A stretch of DNA of 64,000 nt from the NCBI GenBank assembly GCA_045538935.1, contig JAZQEI010000005.1:47740-111739 (forward strand), read 5' to 3'. The first letter of the stretch is position 1, and the number at the start of each line of letters is the position of its first letter. The notes under the pieces were generated by a model that was not told where the DNA came from, did not search any database, and saw only the letters and a list, made by a program, of their open reading frames with translations. The stretch is from RGIG3013 sp045538935 (GTDB lineage Bacteria > Bacillota > Clostridia > Oscillospirales > Acutalibacteraceae). Made by a program: the position numbers and the translations under genes. This document shows, piece by piece, positions 27,408 to 34,881 of this stretch.

Positions 27408-27953
27408 TTATTTAAAATAACGGTTAAGAAGTCCTTCAAATGCCTTGCCGTGGCGGGCTTCATCGCGTGCCATTTCATGAACTGTATCGTGGATAGCATC
27501 TAGGCCAAGTTCCTTAGCAAGCTTAGCAAGTTCTGTCTTACCTGCAGTTGCGCCATTTTCAGCATCAACGCGAAGCTCTAGGTTTTTCTTTGTAGAATCT
27601 GTTACAACTTCACCTAAAAGTTCTGCAAACTTAGAAGCATGTTCTGCCTCTTCGTATGCTGCCTTTTCCCAATAAAGACCAATTTCGGGATAGCCTTCTC
27701 TGTGGGCTACTCTTGCCATTGCAAGATACATACCTACCTCACAGCACTCACCCTCAAAGTTAGCGCGAAGACCTTCAATAATTCTTGGGTCAACATCTTT
27801 AGCAATACCTACAATATGTTCAGCAGCCCAGGTCTTTTCACCCTCTTGAAGCTTAAATTTAGAGCCATCTACCTTACATTGTGGGCAAACAAAACCCTCG
27901 GGCATATCACCTTCGTGAACATAACCGCATACAGGACATACATACTTTTTCAT
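27408..27953 (-). CDS. rbr: Reverse rubrerythrin
   Basis: This non-heme iron protein reduces peroxide and oxygen in anaerobes. The domain order is reversed from classical rubrerythrin. An N-terminal rubredoxin domain (CPVCGYVH...CPQC) is followed by a ferritin-like diiron domain with FEGECCEVGMYL, YEEAEHASKF and DEARHGKAFEG ligands. The start is the ATG at 27953 (MKKYVCPVCG), after GGAGG, giving 181 residues. It lies 28 bases downstream of a PerR/Fur-type regulator and is probably under its control. Confidence 0.93.
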   Translation of the reverse strand: MKKYVCPVCGYVHEGDMPEGFVCPQCKVDGSKFKLQEGEKTWAAEHIVGIAKDVDPRIIEGLRANFEGECCEVGMYLAMARVAHREGYPEIGLYWEKAAYEEAEHASKFAELLGEVVTDSTKKNLELRVDAENGATAGKTELAKLAKELGLDAIHDTVHEMARDEARHGKAFEGLLNRYFK

Positions 27954-27981
27954 TTTCTTTTCCTCCAAAATAATAAAAATT

Positions 27982-28356
27982 TTATTTTTTACAATTTTTA
28001 CAACAACCAAATAATACTAGTTGCTGACCGCTCACCATACAATCTAGCTGATCTTCGGCAAAAGCATTGATCTTATTTGTTGATATAAATACATCTATTA
28101 CGCTATGGCAATTATTACAGTAAAAATGTGCGTGATCTGTAATTCTTGCGTCATAATGCACAGTGCCGTCACCGGTTGTAATGGCAATTATATCTCCATT
28201 CTTTTGCAAATCAGACAAATTGCGGTAAACAGTACCAAGACTGATATTTGGAATTTGCTTGCGGGCATTTTCATATATCCACGCAGCAGTCGGATGTGAT
28301 GTTGTTGACCTTAATAAATTTAGCACAACATCTCTTCTTGTTGAATGGCGTTCTAT
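27982..28356 (-). CDS. perR: PerR/Fur-family metal-dependent regulator, probable ATA start
   Basis: The winged-helix part reads STRRDVVLNLLRSTTSHPTAAWIYENA and SLGTVYRNLSDLQ. The metal site (HYDARITDHAHFYCNNC) and two CxxC pairs (YCNNC, CCKNC) are as in PerR-type Fur proteins. The usual N-terminal helix is complete only if translation begins at ATA (28356), seven bases after an AAAGGGGG ribosome-binding site. No ATG, GTG or TTG lies there, and the next candidate is a GTG at 28326 inside the helix. It would be 124 residues long and co-transcribed with rbr. Confidence 0.82.
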   Translation of the reverse strand: MERHSTRRDVVLNLLRSTTSHPTAAWIYENARKQIPNISLGTVYRNLSDLQKNGDIIAITTGDGTVHYDARITDHAHFYCNNCHSVIDVFISTNKINAFAEDQLDCMVSGQQLVLFGCCKNCKK

Positions 28357-28382
28357 AAAAATTCCCCCTTTGTTTTTTTCTT

Positions 28383-28401
28383 AACAGTAATGATTACTGT
28401 T
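28383..28401. promoter_or_regulatory. Perfect palindrome, probable PerR operator
   Basis: AACAGTAAT-G-ATTACTGTT is a perfect 9-1-9 inverted repeat over the expected start of perR transcription. Its centre TAATGATTA resembles the Fur/PerR box centre (TTATAATNATTATAA). A second partial match, TTATAATCATTGTTT, overlaps the -10 at 28406-28420. Autoregulation by PerR is inferred. Confidence 0.7.
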
Positions 28402-28404
28402 ATT

Positions 28405-28433
28405 ATTATAATCATTGTTTTATATTTTGTCAA
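28405..28433 (-). promoter_or_regulatory. Promoter of perR-rbr
   Basis: On the minus strand, TTGACA (28428-28433), a 17-base spacer and TATAAT (28405-28410) match sigma-A consensus. The palindrome lies immediately downstream. Confidence 0.85.
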
Positions 28434-28466
28434 GCGTTTTTTCAAAAATTTTCAAAGATTTTTTTG

Positions 28467-28495
28467 TTGACAAATTATCATAATTGTTTCATAAT
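28467..28495 (+). promoter_or_regulatory. Promoter of rex
   Basis: TTGACA (28467-28472), a 17-base spacer and CATAAT (28490-28495) lie 50 bases before the rex ATG. The start is divergent from the perR promoter. Confidence 0.75.
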
Positions 28496-28544
28496 ACTAT
28501 ATGTTAATAAAATATCGAATTATAACTTCTTAAGAGGTACATAT

Positions 28545-29177
28545 ATGAACGGTAAAGTTATTTCTAACTCTTGCATTAGACGTTTACCGCGTTACTATCG
28601 TTTTTTGGGTGAATTAAAGGCGAAAGGCGTTTTAAGAATATCGTCTGGCGAGTTTGCTAAAAAGACCGGCCTTACCGCCAGTCAAATAAGGCAAGACCTT
28701 AACTGCTTTGGCGACTTTGGTCAACAAGGTTACGGTTATAACATTGAACTTTTACATGGCGAAATCGGCAAAATTTTAGGTCTTAACATGCCTAAAAAGG
28801 CCATTTTAATTGGTGTTGGTAATTTGGGCAAGGCGGTAGCTCAGCACATAAACTTTGAAAGCATGGGTTACCAGCTTGTTGGCATATTCGATAAAAAAGA
28901 AGCCCTTGCAGGTCAAATTATAAGAGGCTTGCCGGTGCGCAACATAAGCGGTCTTGACGAATTCTGTCGAGAAACCAACCCATCTGTTGCCATACTATGT
29001 ATTCCAAAAGATGCAGCTGCCGTTACGGTAAACCAGTTAACCGATTTGTCTGTAAAAGCATTTTGGAATTTTAGCCATTATGACATTAAGGTAAACAATC
29101 CCGATGTTATAGTAGAGAATATGCATTTTGGCGATTCACTTATGACATTATCGTACAGACTAAACAATCAAAACTAA
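28545..29177 (+). CDS. rex: Redox-sensing transcriptional repressor Rex
   Basis: Rex senses the NADH/NAD ratio and represses fermentation and respiration genes. The N-terminal winged helix reads RISSGEFAKKTGLTASQIRQDLNCFGDFG. A Rossmann domain with ILIGVGNLGKAVAQH follows. The start is the ATG at 28545 (MNGKVISNSCIRRLP), after AAGAGG, giving 210 residues, the standard length. It is divergent from perR-rbr, forming a redox control cluster. Confidence 0.95.
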   Translation: MNGKVISNSCIRRLPRYYRFLGELKAKGVLRISSGEFAKKTGLTASQIRQDLNCFGDFGQQGYGYNIELLHGEIGKILGLNMPKKAILIGVGNLGKAVAQHINFESMGYQLVGIFDKKEALAGQIIRGLPVRNISGLDEFCRETNPSVAILCIPKDAAAVTVNQLTDLSVKAFWNFSHYDIKVNNPDVIVENMHFGDSLMTLSYRLNNQN

Positions 29178-29217
29178 TAATTGAATATTTGTTACACATA
29201 ATAACTGCGGTGATTAA

Positions 29218-29895
29218 ATGCTTGAAACTGTTTTAAGAACTGCAGTTATTTATTTTTTTGTGATTTTTGCTATACGTCTTATGGGCAAGCGTCAAATAAG
29301 CGATATGCAACCCAATGAGCTTGTTATTACAATTTTACTTTCCGAAATTGCAGCCATTCCGCTACAAGATATATCTCAACCTTTTACCAATGGTGTGCTT
29401 GCAATTTTTATTCTTGCAGTATTAGAAGTAATAATGTCGGTATTAGCTCTTAAAAGCCGCAAGATACGCACGATGCTCAGCGGAAAACCAATTATAATTA
29501 TAAACAACTCAGTTATTGATCAGGCCGCTCTAAAAAAAGTACGTATGAGTGTACACGATTTAACCGAGTTGCTTCGTGGCAAAGATGTGTTCGATATTTC
29601 TCAGGTAGCCTATGCTATTTTAGAGGTTAACGGTGAGCTTAACGTTCTTTTAAAACAAGAATATGAAAAGGTAACATTAAAAGATTTAAACATAAAAGCC
29701 AAAAAGTCTGCCCTACCCCTAACGGTAGTTTGCGATGGTGCAATATGCAAAGACTCTATAAACAGTTTGAATATAGCTGAGGAAGATATATTAAAAATTC
29801 TACATTCTAAGCACAAAAATATAGATGATGTGTTTTTAATGAGCCTCGATTCCCTTGGCAATTCCACTATCATAGACAAAGAGGCCGTCAAATGA
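29218..29895 (+). CDS. DUF421 (YetF-like) membrane protein
   Basis: The 225-residue protein has three N-terminal transmembrane segments, including VIYFFVIFAIRLMGKRQISDMQ, where the RxxGKRQ motif is typical of DUF421. A soluble C-terminal domain follows (PIIIINNSVIDQAALKKVRMSVHDLTELLR). The family role is not settled, and homologues are often linked to sporulation or stress in Firmicutes. Its stop overlaps the start of the next gene by four bases. Confidence 0.85.
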   Translation: MLETVLRTAVIYFFVIFAIRLMGKRQISDMQPNELVITILLSEIAAIPLQDISQPFTNGVLAIFILAVLEVIMSVLALKSRKIRTMLSGKPIIIINNSVIDQAALKKVRMSVHDLTELLRGKDVFDISQVAYAILEVNGELNVLLKQEYEKVTLKDLNIKAKKSALPLTVVCDGAICKDSINSLNIAEEDILKILHSKHKNIDDVFLMSLDSLGNSTIIDKEAVK

Positions 29896-30269
29896 AAAGA
29901 CTTATTACCGCACTAATATTGCTTGTAATTATAATTGTAATTCTTATTATTGGGAACATTTGTGTAAACGCCTGTGTTGAAAAGTCAACAAAAATTTTAG
30001 ACCAAAGCTACCAAAATTTTGAAAATCAAAATTTCGACTCAGCACTAATTTATGCAACCGAGCTTGAAGAATTATGGGATAATGAGCAAACTAAGCTTTC
30101 TATATTTGTAAACAACGCCATTTTAGAAGATATAAAGGTTTGTATTGCAAAAATCAAATCATGCGCAAAATACCGCAACAACGATTTTTACTCAGAGTGT
30201 GATACTCTTTATGTTTTACTGAAAAACATGCAAGATGAAGAGAAATTCCCGTTTTTAGGAGTATTCTAA
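29892..30269 (+). CDS. DUF4363-like small membrane-anchored protein
   Basis: The 125-residue protein has one N-terminal transmembrane helix (ALILLVIIIVILIIGNICV) and a helical extracellular part that looks like the DUF4363 family. That family commonly accompanies DUF421 proteins. The ATGA overlap with the DUF421 gene shows coupling. The pair probably acts together at the membrane. No catalytic motif is seen. Confidence 0.7.
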   Translation: MKRLITALILLVIIIVILIIGNICVNACVEKSTKILDQSYQNFENQNFDSALIYATELEELWDNEQTKLSIFVNNAILEDIKVCIAKIKSCAKYRNNDFYSECDTLYVLLKNMQDEEKFPFLGVF

Positions 30270-30307
30270 TGATATATATTTTTTTAGTTAAGTTTTGTAA
30301 AAAAGTA

Positions 30308-30322
30308 TTATAATCATTATAT
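30308..30322. promoter_or_regulatory. PerR-box-like sequence
   Basis: TTATAATCATTATAT matches 14 of 15 positions of the PerR consensus TTATAATNATTATAA and contains a TATAAT. It lies in a 168-base stretch between two convergent genes, so it is not upstream of an annotated gene. No good -35 is seen 17 bases upstream. Confidence 0.45.
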
Positions 30323-30432
30323 ATTTAAATATTTGAGTCGCGATTTACAAAATGTGAAAATATTTTAAAGGACTCTATATAAAGCGAGTTTGAAAAAAGG
30401 TGGCAAAGAATAAAAATTCTTCGTCACCTTTA
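30323..30432 (+). ncRNA. Possible small RNA between convergent genes
   Basis: Downstream of the PerR-box-like sequence lie about 75 bases without a credible reading frame. They include a GAGTC...GACTC pairing (30334-30376 region), followed by the terminator hairpin at 30399-30428. The layout would suit a short peroxide-regulated RNA. It could equally be the 3' untranslated region of the DUF421-DUF4363 operon. Confidence 0.25.
30399..30428. terminator. Bidirectional terminator between convergent genes
   Basis: GGTGGCAAAGAAT, an AAAA loop and ATTCTTCGTCACC form a hairpin with two mismatched or wobble pairs. A-run and T-rich flanks on each side allow termination of both the DUF4363 gene and the isomerase-like gene. 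Confidence 0.75.
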
Positions 30433-30437
30433 TTATA

Positions 30438-31292
30438 TTATTCCCAAAAACCCAAACTTCCCTTTGGTTTGCTAAAGACCGTTAGGTTCTTACCTTCAAA
30501 CAACTCTTTTGCATTTTTAACAAAATCGGCACAGGTTAAATCGCGGTCGCGGATTATTGTTTTAGGGCTCTTAAAGCCTATCTCGTAAAGCCAGGCACCC
30601 TTATAACCTACATCTTTTAATGTTTTTAAAAGTGACTGCCAGTCTATTTTACCTTCACCCGGTAACCAATGGCGTTCATTTATAAAATCATAATCAGACA
30701 CGTGAGTGGTAATTATTCTGCTTCCCATGTTTTTTATAAACTGCACAATATCTTCACCTAATAGGTGATTTGTATCAAAACAAACACCTATGCTGCTATC
30801 TACCGAAATTAAATCTAAAAGCTCGCAAGATTTATTACCCAGACAGCTTCTCGGTAAATCCTCTACCGCAAGCACTCCCCCGTTTTGCTTTGCAATTTGC
30901 GAGAGTGTGAAAATACTTTCCTTAGAATACTCTATCCTTTTTTTACGCTCGTTATATTCTATAGGTTCGCCGCTCGGATGCAAAACAAACTTTGTTATAC
31001 CCATTTGTGCCGCTTGGTTTATATATTTTTCATACCTTTTTACATTCTGTTTTCTTTGCTCAGAATCGGTTGCGGTAATATTAAACAAATCAAAGGTCCA
31101 AAACGGCAAATGATACGACCATAAATTAACACCATATTCATTTGCAAGTTTTTTTATGTAAGTTGCGTCTAACCCATCTAAAACATCGTAATCTGCCGAT
31201 ATTTCCATTGCTTTAATGCCTGCATTAGTGTAATTTTTAAAAAGCTCTTCATTTATTGTTTTTCCGCATGTAGATAATCCAATAGTGTACAT
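30438..31292 (-). CDS. Sugar phosphate isomerase/epimerase-like TIM-barrel protein
   Basis: The 284-residue protein follows the xylose-isomerase-like TIM barrel. It has YTIGLSTCGKTINEE at the N-terminus, LAVEDLP (metal Glu), GVCFDTNHLLG (metal Asp and His), TTHVSDYDF and GAWLYEIGF (C-terminal metal Glu). Substrates in this family vary (sugar or inositol epimerisation, endonuclease IV-like folds). The start at 31292 follows GGAG, and an earlier GTG lies in that site. It is flanked by terminators and probably monocistronic. Confidence 0.82.
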   Translation of the reverse strand: MYTIGLSTCGKTINEELFKNYTNAGIKAMEISADYDVLDGLDATYIKKLANEYGVNLWSYHLPFWTFDLFNITATDSEQRKQNVKRYEKYINQAAQMGITKFVLHPSGEPIEYNERKKRIEYSKESIFTLSQIAKQNGGVLAVEDLPRSCLGNKSCELLDLISVDSSIGVCFDTNHLLGEDIVQFIKNMGSRIITTHVSDYDFINERHWLPGEGKIDWQSLLKTLKDVGYKGAWLYEIGFKSPKTIIRDRDLTCADFVKNAKELFEGKNLTVFSKPKGSLGFWE

Positions 31293-31310
31293 AAAAAACA
31301 CTCCAATTTT

Positions 31311-31336
31311 TTAGCCGCCTTTTTTAAGGCGGCTAA
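31311..31336. terminator. Terminator after the OPT/PqqD-like operon
   Basis: TTAGCCGCC, a T-rich loop and GGCGGCTAA form a perfect hairpin, with T-runs following on both strands. It separates the PqqD-like gene from the isomerase-like gene. Confidence 0.85.
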
Positions 31337-31338
31337 TT

Positions 31339-31686
31339 TTAGTCTTTAAATGTTATAAAAGAATAGCTTTTTAATATTTCAAAATATTTAACCAGTCTTT
31401 CATATAGTGGGTGTGCCTTTTCACCGAATTGTTCATCTACCGCCTTACCTATAAGGGTTATATCTTTTTGACCGTCTATTTGTTGCCAAACAAAACTGCC
31501 AAATTCATCTAAATGAATATAACTTACCTTAGGCTTTTTTAAAATCTTTTGGGCAATTCGATTAAACGCGCCCTTGTTTTCAATTTCTAAGGTTACCTTG
31601 CCATCATTAGCAATACTAAAACCAATATTGGCATTTTGTACAGGCACCTTGTCTAAATAATTTTCTGTTTTTTTATTCTTCTTCAT
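31339..31686 (-). CDS. PqqD-like protein linked to an OPT transporter
   Basis: The 115-residue protein resembles the PqqD superfamily in its second half (HLDEFGSFVWQQIDGQKDITLIGKAVDEQFG, then a helix and SYSFITFKD). PqqD proteins bind peptides in RiPP and cofactor pathways. Its start lies 14 bases inside the OPT transporter gene, so the two are co-expressed. A peptide-presenting or regulatory role for the transporter is an inference. Confidence 0.7.
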   Translation of the reverse strand: MKKNKKTENYLDKVPVQNANIGFSIANDGKVTLEIENKGAFNRIAQKILKKPKVSYIHLDEFGSFVWQQIDGQKDITLIGKAVDEQFGEKAHPLYERLVKYFEILKSYSFITFKD

Positions 31687-33595
31687 TTATCTTATTGCGC
31701 TTTTTAAAGAGCGAGAACTTTAGAACAGTTAAAATAATAATTGCAAACAACACAATGCCGCCAATGTCAGATACATAAGACGGAATATTAAGTTTTGCAG
31801 ACAAGTCAAATATTTTATCTGCACCGAATACTGCGAGAAGTGCTAGTACAATACCTACTAAGCCTTCACCTGCTATCATACCCGAACAGAAAAGTATACC
31901 ATCGTTTACAATGGCTTTCTTTTCTTGTTCATTTCTTCTTAGCTTGTCAAGTGCAAGTCTTATAAGACCACCCACCATAATACAAGCATTAAGCTGAACT
32001 GGTAAATAAACACCTATAGCAAACGGTAGAACGGGTATGCCAACAAGTTCTACAACTATAGCAATGAATACGCCTATAAATACGAGGCCCCAAGGCAAAT
32101 TGCCACCCATAACGCCCTCTATAATAAGCTTCATAAGGGTTGCCTGCGGGGCTGCAAGTTGGTCAGAGCCAAAGCCCCAAGCTTCATCAAGCAAGAAGAG
32201 TGTACCGCCTATAGCCAAGGCCGCCGCAACAACGCCTATAATCTCACCTATCTGTTGCTTTTTGGGTGTAGCGCCTAAAATATAACCTGTTTTAAGGTCT
32301 TGTGATGTATCGCCCGCAATGGCAGATACTATACAAATTACCGAGCCAATAGCAATAGCACTGCTCATTCCCGCAATGCCAGATGCACCTGTAACCTTTA
32401 AAATTACAGTAGCAATTAAAAGTGTTGCTATTGCCATGCCTGAAACGGGGTTATTAGAGCTACCAACAAGGCCAACCATTCTAGAAGAAACGGTTGCAAA
32501 GAAGAAACCAAATATAACTATTATTGCCGCACCAAGAAGGCTAACCGGAATAGCAGGAACCAGCCATACTACAAAGGTTAAAACAACTATTGCAGCAATA
32601 ACTATTTTCATATTCATTTCTTTTTCGGTGCGCTCAGTACCGGCAACACCTGCACCCGACATACTCTTTAGTGCGCCGCTAAAGGTTTTAATAATAAGCG
32701 GAATAGATTTTATAAGGCTTATTATACCGCCTGCAGCCAAAGCACCCGCACCAATGTAGCGAATATAAGAACTCCAAATGGCACTAGCACCGCCTGCTTC
32801 ATACATAGCGCCTATTGCCTCGGTACCGGGGTATAACACAATATCTGCACCGAACATAACTATAAGAGGAATTATAACAAGCCAACTTAAAACGCCGCCC
32901 GCAAACATAAATGACGAAATTCTTGCACCACAAATATAACCAACGCTCATAACGGCAGGGTAAATTTGCGTGCCTATTTGGCCTGCAAAGCCTTTAACGC
33001 TTACCGAAATTTCGCCGGATACTGCCTTTAAGCCATCAATAATAAACTTAAATAATGCCGCAAAGCCCATACCTGCAAAAACGGTAGATGCATTTGCGCC
33101 ACCCTTTTCACCTGCAAGTAAAACTTCTGCACAAGCAGTGCCCTCTGGATATGGTAATGTGCCATGCTCTTTTACTATAAGTGCGTTGCGAAGCGGTACC
33201 ATAAAGAACACGCCAAGCAAACCGCCTATTAAAGCAATAAGAGTAATTTCTATAATACTGGGCTTGTCCATCTTACCCTCTGATGCCCATAAGAAAAGAG
33301 CCGGAATGGTAAATATAGCACCAGCTGCAAGTGATTCACCTGCAGAGCCTATGGTCTGAACAATATTGCTCTCTAAAATAGAATTTCTGCGCAATAAAAT
33401 GCGTATAACACCCATTGCAATAACTGCAGCGGGTATAGATGCGGAAACAGTCATGCCAACCCTAAGGCCTAAATATGCGTTTGCCGCGCCGAATACAACC
33501 GACAAAATAACACCCATAATAATTGATGTAACAGTAATTTCAGGAGTTATTTTTTGTGCGGGGATATACGGCTTAAAATCTGTTTTATTATCCAT
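31673..33595 (-). CDS. OPT-family oligopeptide transporter
   Basis: The 640-residue integral membrane protein has about 15 hydrophobic segments and the family motifs NAYLGLRVGMTVSASIPAAV, HGTLPYPEGTACAEVL and GDTSQDLKTGYILGATPKKQ. OPT carriers take up oligopeptides or metal chelates by proton symport. The gene has its own promoter (TTGATT, 17 bases, TAAAAT at 33645-33673) and the ribosome-binding site GGAGA, and is followed by the PqqD-like gene. Confidence 0.92.
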   Translation of the reverse strand: MDNKTDFKPYIPAQKITPEITVTSIIMGVILSVVFGAANAYLGLRVGMTVSASIPAAVIAMGVIRILLRRNSILESNIVQTIGSAGESLAAGAIFTIPALFLWASEGKMDKPSIIEITLIALIGGLLGVFFMVPLRNALIVKEHGTLPYPEGTACAEVLLAGEKGGANASTVFAGMGFAALFKFIIDGLKAVSGEISVSVKGFAGQIGTQIYPAVMSVGYICGARISSFMFAGGVLSWLVIIPLIVMFGADIVLYPGTEAIGAMYEAGGASAIWSSYIRYIGAGALAAGGIISLIKSIPLIIKTFSGALKSMSGAGVAGTERTEKEMNMKIVIAAIVVLTFVVWLVPAIPVSLLGAAIIVIFGFFFATVSSRMVGLVGSSNNPVSGMAIATLLIATVILKVTGASGIAGMSSAIAIGSVICIVSAIAGDTSQDLKTGYILGATPKKQQIGEIIGVVAAALAIGGTLFLLDEAWGFGSDQLAAPQATLMKLIIEGVMGGNLPWGLVFIGVFIAIVVELVGIPVLPFAIGVYLPVQLNACIMVGGLIRLALDKLRRNEQEKKAIVNDGILFCSGMIAGEGLVGIVLALLAVFGADKIFDLSAKLNIPSYVSDIGGIVLFAIIILTVLKFSLFKKRNKINEEE

Positions 33596-33644
33596 AATAT
33601 CTCCTTTTTCTATACTGAAATTCTCAGTAATTAGTTTTCAGGTT

Positions 33645-33673
33645 ATTTTACCATATTATGTACAAAAAATCAA
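33645..33673 (-). promoter_or_regulatory. Promoter of the OPT operon
   Basis: TTGATT (33668-33673), a 17-base spacer and TAAAAT (33645-33650) are on the minus strand. The leader after it contains CTGAAA...TTTCAG inverted repeats (33615-33640). Confidence 0.65.
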
Positions 33674-33686
33674 CAAATATATAAAA

Positions 33687-33718
33687 AGCACAAGCATTTA
33701 ATAGCTTGTGCTTTTTAT
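33687..33718. terminator. Terminator after the SGNH hydrolase gene
   Basis: AAAAGCACAAGC, a loop and GCTTGTGCTTTT form a perfect hairpin directly after the stop at 33723. T-runs are present on both strands. Confidence 0.85.
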
Positions 33719-33722
33719 GTTA

Positions 33723-34772
33723 TTATATTAGTTTTTCAAGTAAATCGCCTATGACCTGCGCCATAGATACAAAACCTAAATCATTAGGATGAATATCGTC
33801 TACAGTACCCTCGTTTTTAGCGTATTGCATAAGAGTGGGACCGTCTATAAAATATACGTTTTTATCACCGCTATCTAAAGCATTTTGGTATGTTGTCTTT
33901 ATAACCTGTATGCGTGCTTTATGCTCATCGTTTAAGCGGTAACGCGGGCGCGAAAGCATAACTATGGGCAAATCAGGATTTTTAGCTCTTATGGTTTTGA
34001 ACATTTTTTCATGGGTGCTCTTTAAATACTCGACCGTTGGGGCGTTATGGTCGTAATCGTAAACGAATACCGACATATCTAGGTTACTTATGTATTCGGC
34101 AATTGCATCTTCGCCTCTTGCACTGCCCGAAAAGCCTAAATTAATGTGGTCAACGTTAAGTCTTCTTGTAATAATATTAGAATACGCTCTGCCCGGACGC
34201 GATGCACATCCGCCTTGAGTAATTGATGAGCCATAGTAAACAATGGGTTTTATATCTTTGTAGGGTGTGGGCTCTTGTAATTCGGCATTCTCACTAAGCC
34301 CTACATAAAACTCGCTTACATCACTGTAAAGCGGAAAGTTTATTGTGTACTCATACATACCTACATCTTCTAAATCAATAACACTCTCATATCCGTCGGT
34401 AAAATCGTAAGGCGGCATAAATGTTTTTAAATATTCGTCACCGTCTTTATTTCGGTATAAATCAAACCCCGACGAACCCGAAAGCGCAAATTGCGGCATT
34501 CTGCCTATAGCGGGCATTTTTGCATAAATGGCAATATACGGACTATTGGTTTTAAAACGTACTCTAACCCCCGCCATAGAGGTGTGATGACCTAAAACAC
34601 CTTCATTAGTAGCCTTTGCTACCGATTCGAGAATTCTTCTGAATTTACCGTCTTCATAAAAAGCGCCGTAAAACCTAAAAGGTTTAGCTAATACGCTATA
34701 AAACTTTATGTCAGCTTTTTGTATTTTAGTAGGTACTTTAAAATTAACGTCAATTTCATCGTATTTTTTCAT
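33723..34772 (-). CDS. SGNH/GDSL-family hydrolase
   Basis: The 349-residue protein pairs an N-terminal beta-sandwich-like region with an SGNH esterase domain. The nucleophile block IVYYGSSITQGGCASRPG (Ser), GFSGSARGED (Gly), FVYDYDHNAPTVE (Asn-like block) and the catalytic DDIHPNDLGF (Asp and His) are all visible. Such enzymes deacetylate or de-esterify glycans. No signal peptide is seen, so it probably acts inside the cell. The start at 34772 follows GGGAG. Confidence 0.88.
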   Translation of the reverse strand: MKKYDEIDVNFKVPTKIQKADIKFYSVLAKPFRFYGAFYEDGKFRRILESVAKATNEGVLGHHTSMAGVRVRFKTNSPYIAIYAKMPAIGRMPQFALSGSSGFDLYRNKDGDEYLKTFMPPYDFTDGYESVIDLEDVGMYEYTINFPLYSDVSEFYVGLSENAELQEPTPYKDIKPIVYYGSSITQGGCASRPGRAYSNIITRRLNVDHINLGFSGSARGEDAIAEYISNLDMSVFVYDYDHNAPTVEYLKSTHEKMFKTIRAKNPDLPIVMLSRPRYRLNDEHKARIQVIKTTYQNALDSGDKNVYFIDGPTLMQYAKNEGTVDDIHPNDLGFVSMAQVIGDLLEKLI

Positions 34773-34843
34773 AAGATACACTCCCTACAATTTTTCGTGT
34801 TTAGTATATCATATACATCTATTCAATACAATACCAAAAGCAA

Positions 34844-34876
34844 AAAACGCTCCTTTAAATTAAAGAAGCGTTTTTG
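34844..34876. terminator. Terminator after nagA-kinase operon
   Basis: AAAACGCTCCTTTAA and TTAAAGAAGCGTTTTT form a hairpin just beyond the stop at 34882, with a T-run on each strand. Confidence 0.82.
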
Positions 34877-34881
34877 TTCTA

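Noticed and set aside
28467..28545. Rex operator in the rex promoter
   Set aside because: TTGTTGACAAATTATC and nearby AT-rich stretches give only partial matches to TTGTTAANNNNTTAACAA. Nothing convincing was found.
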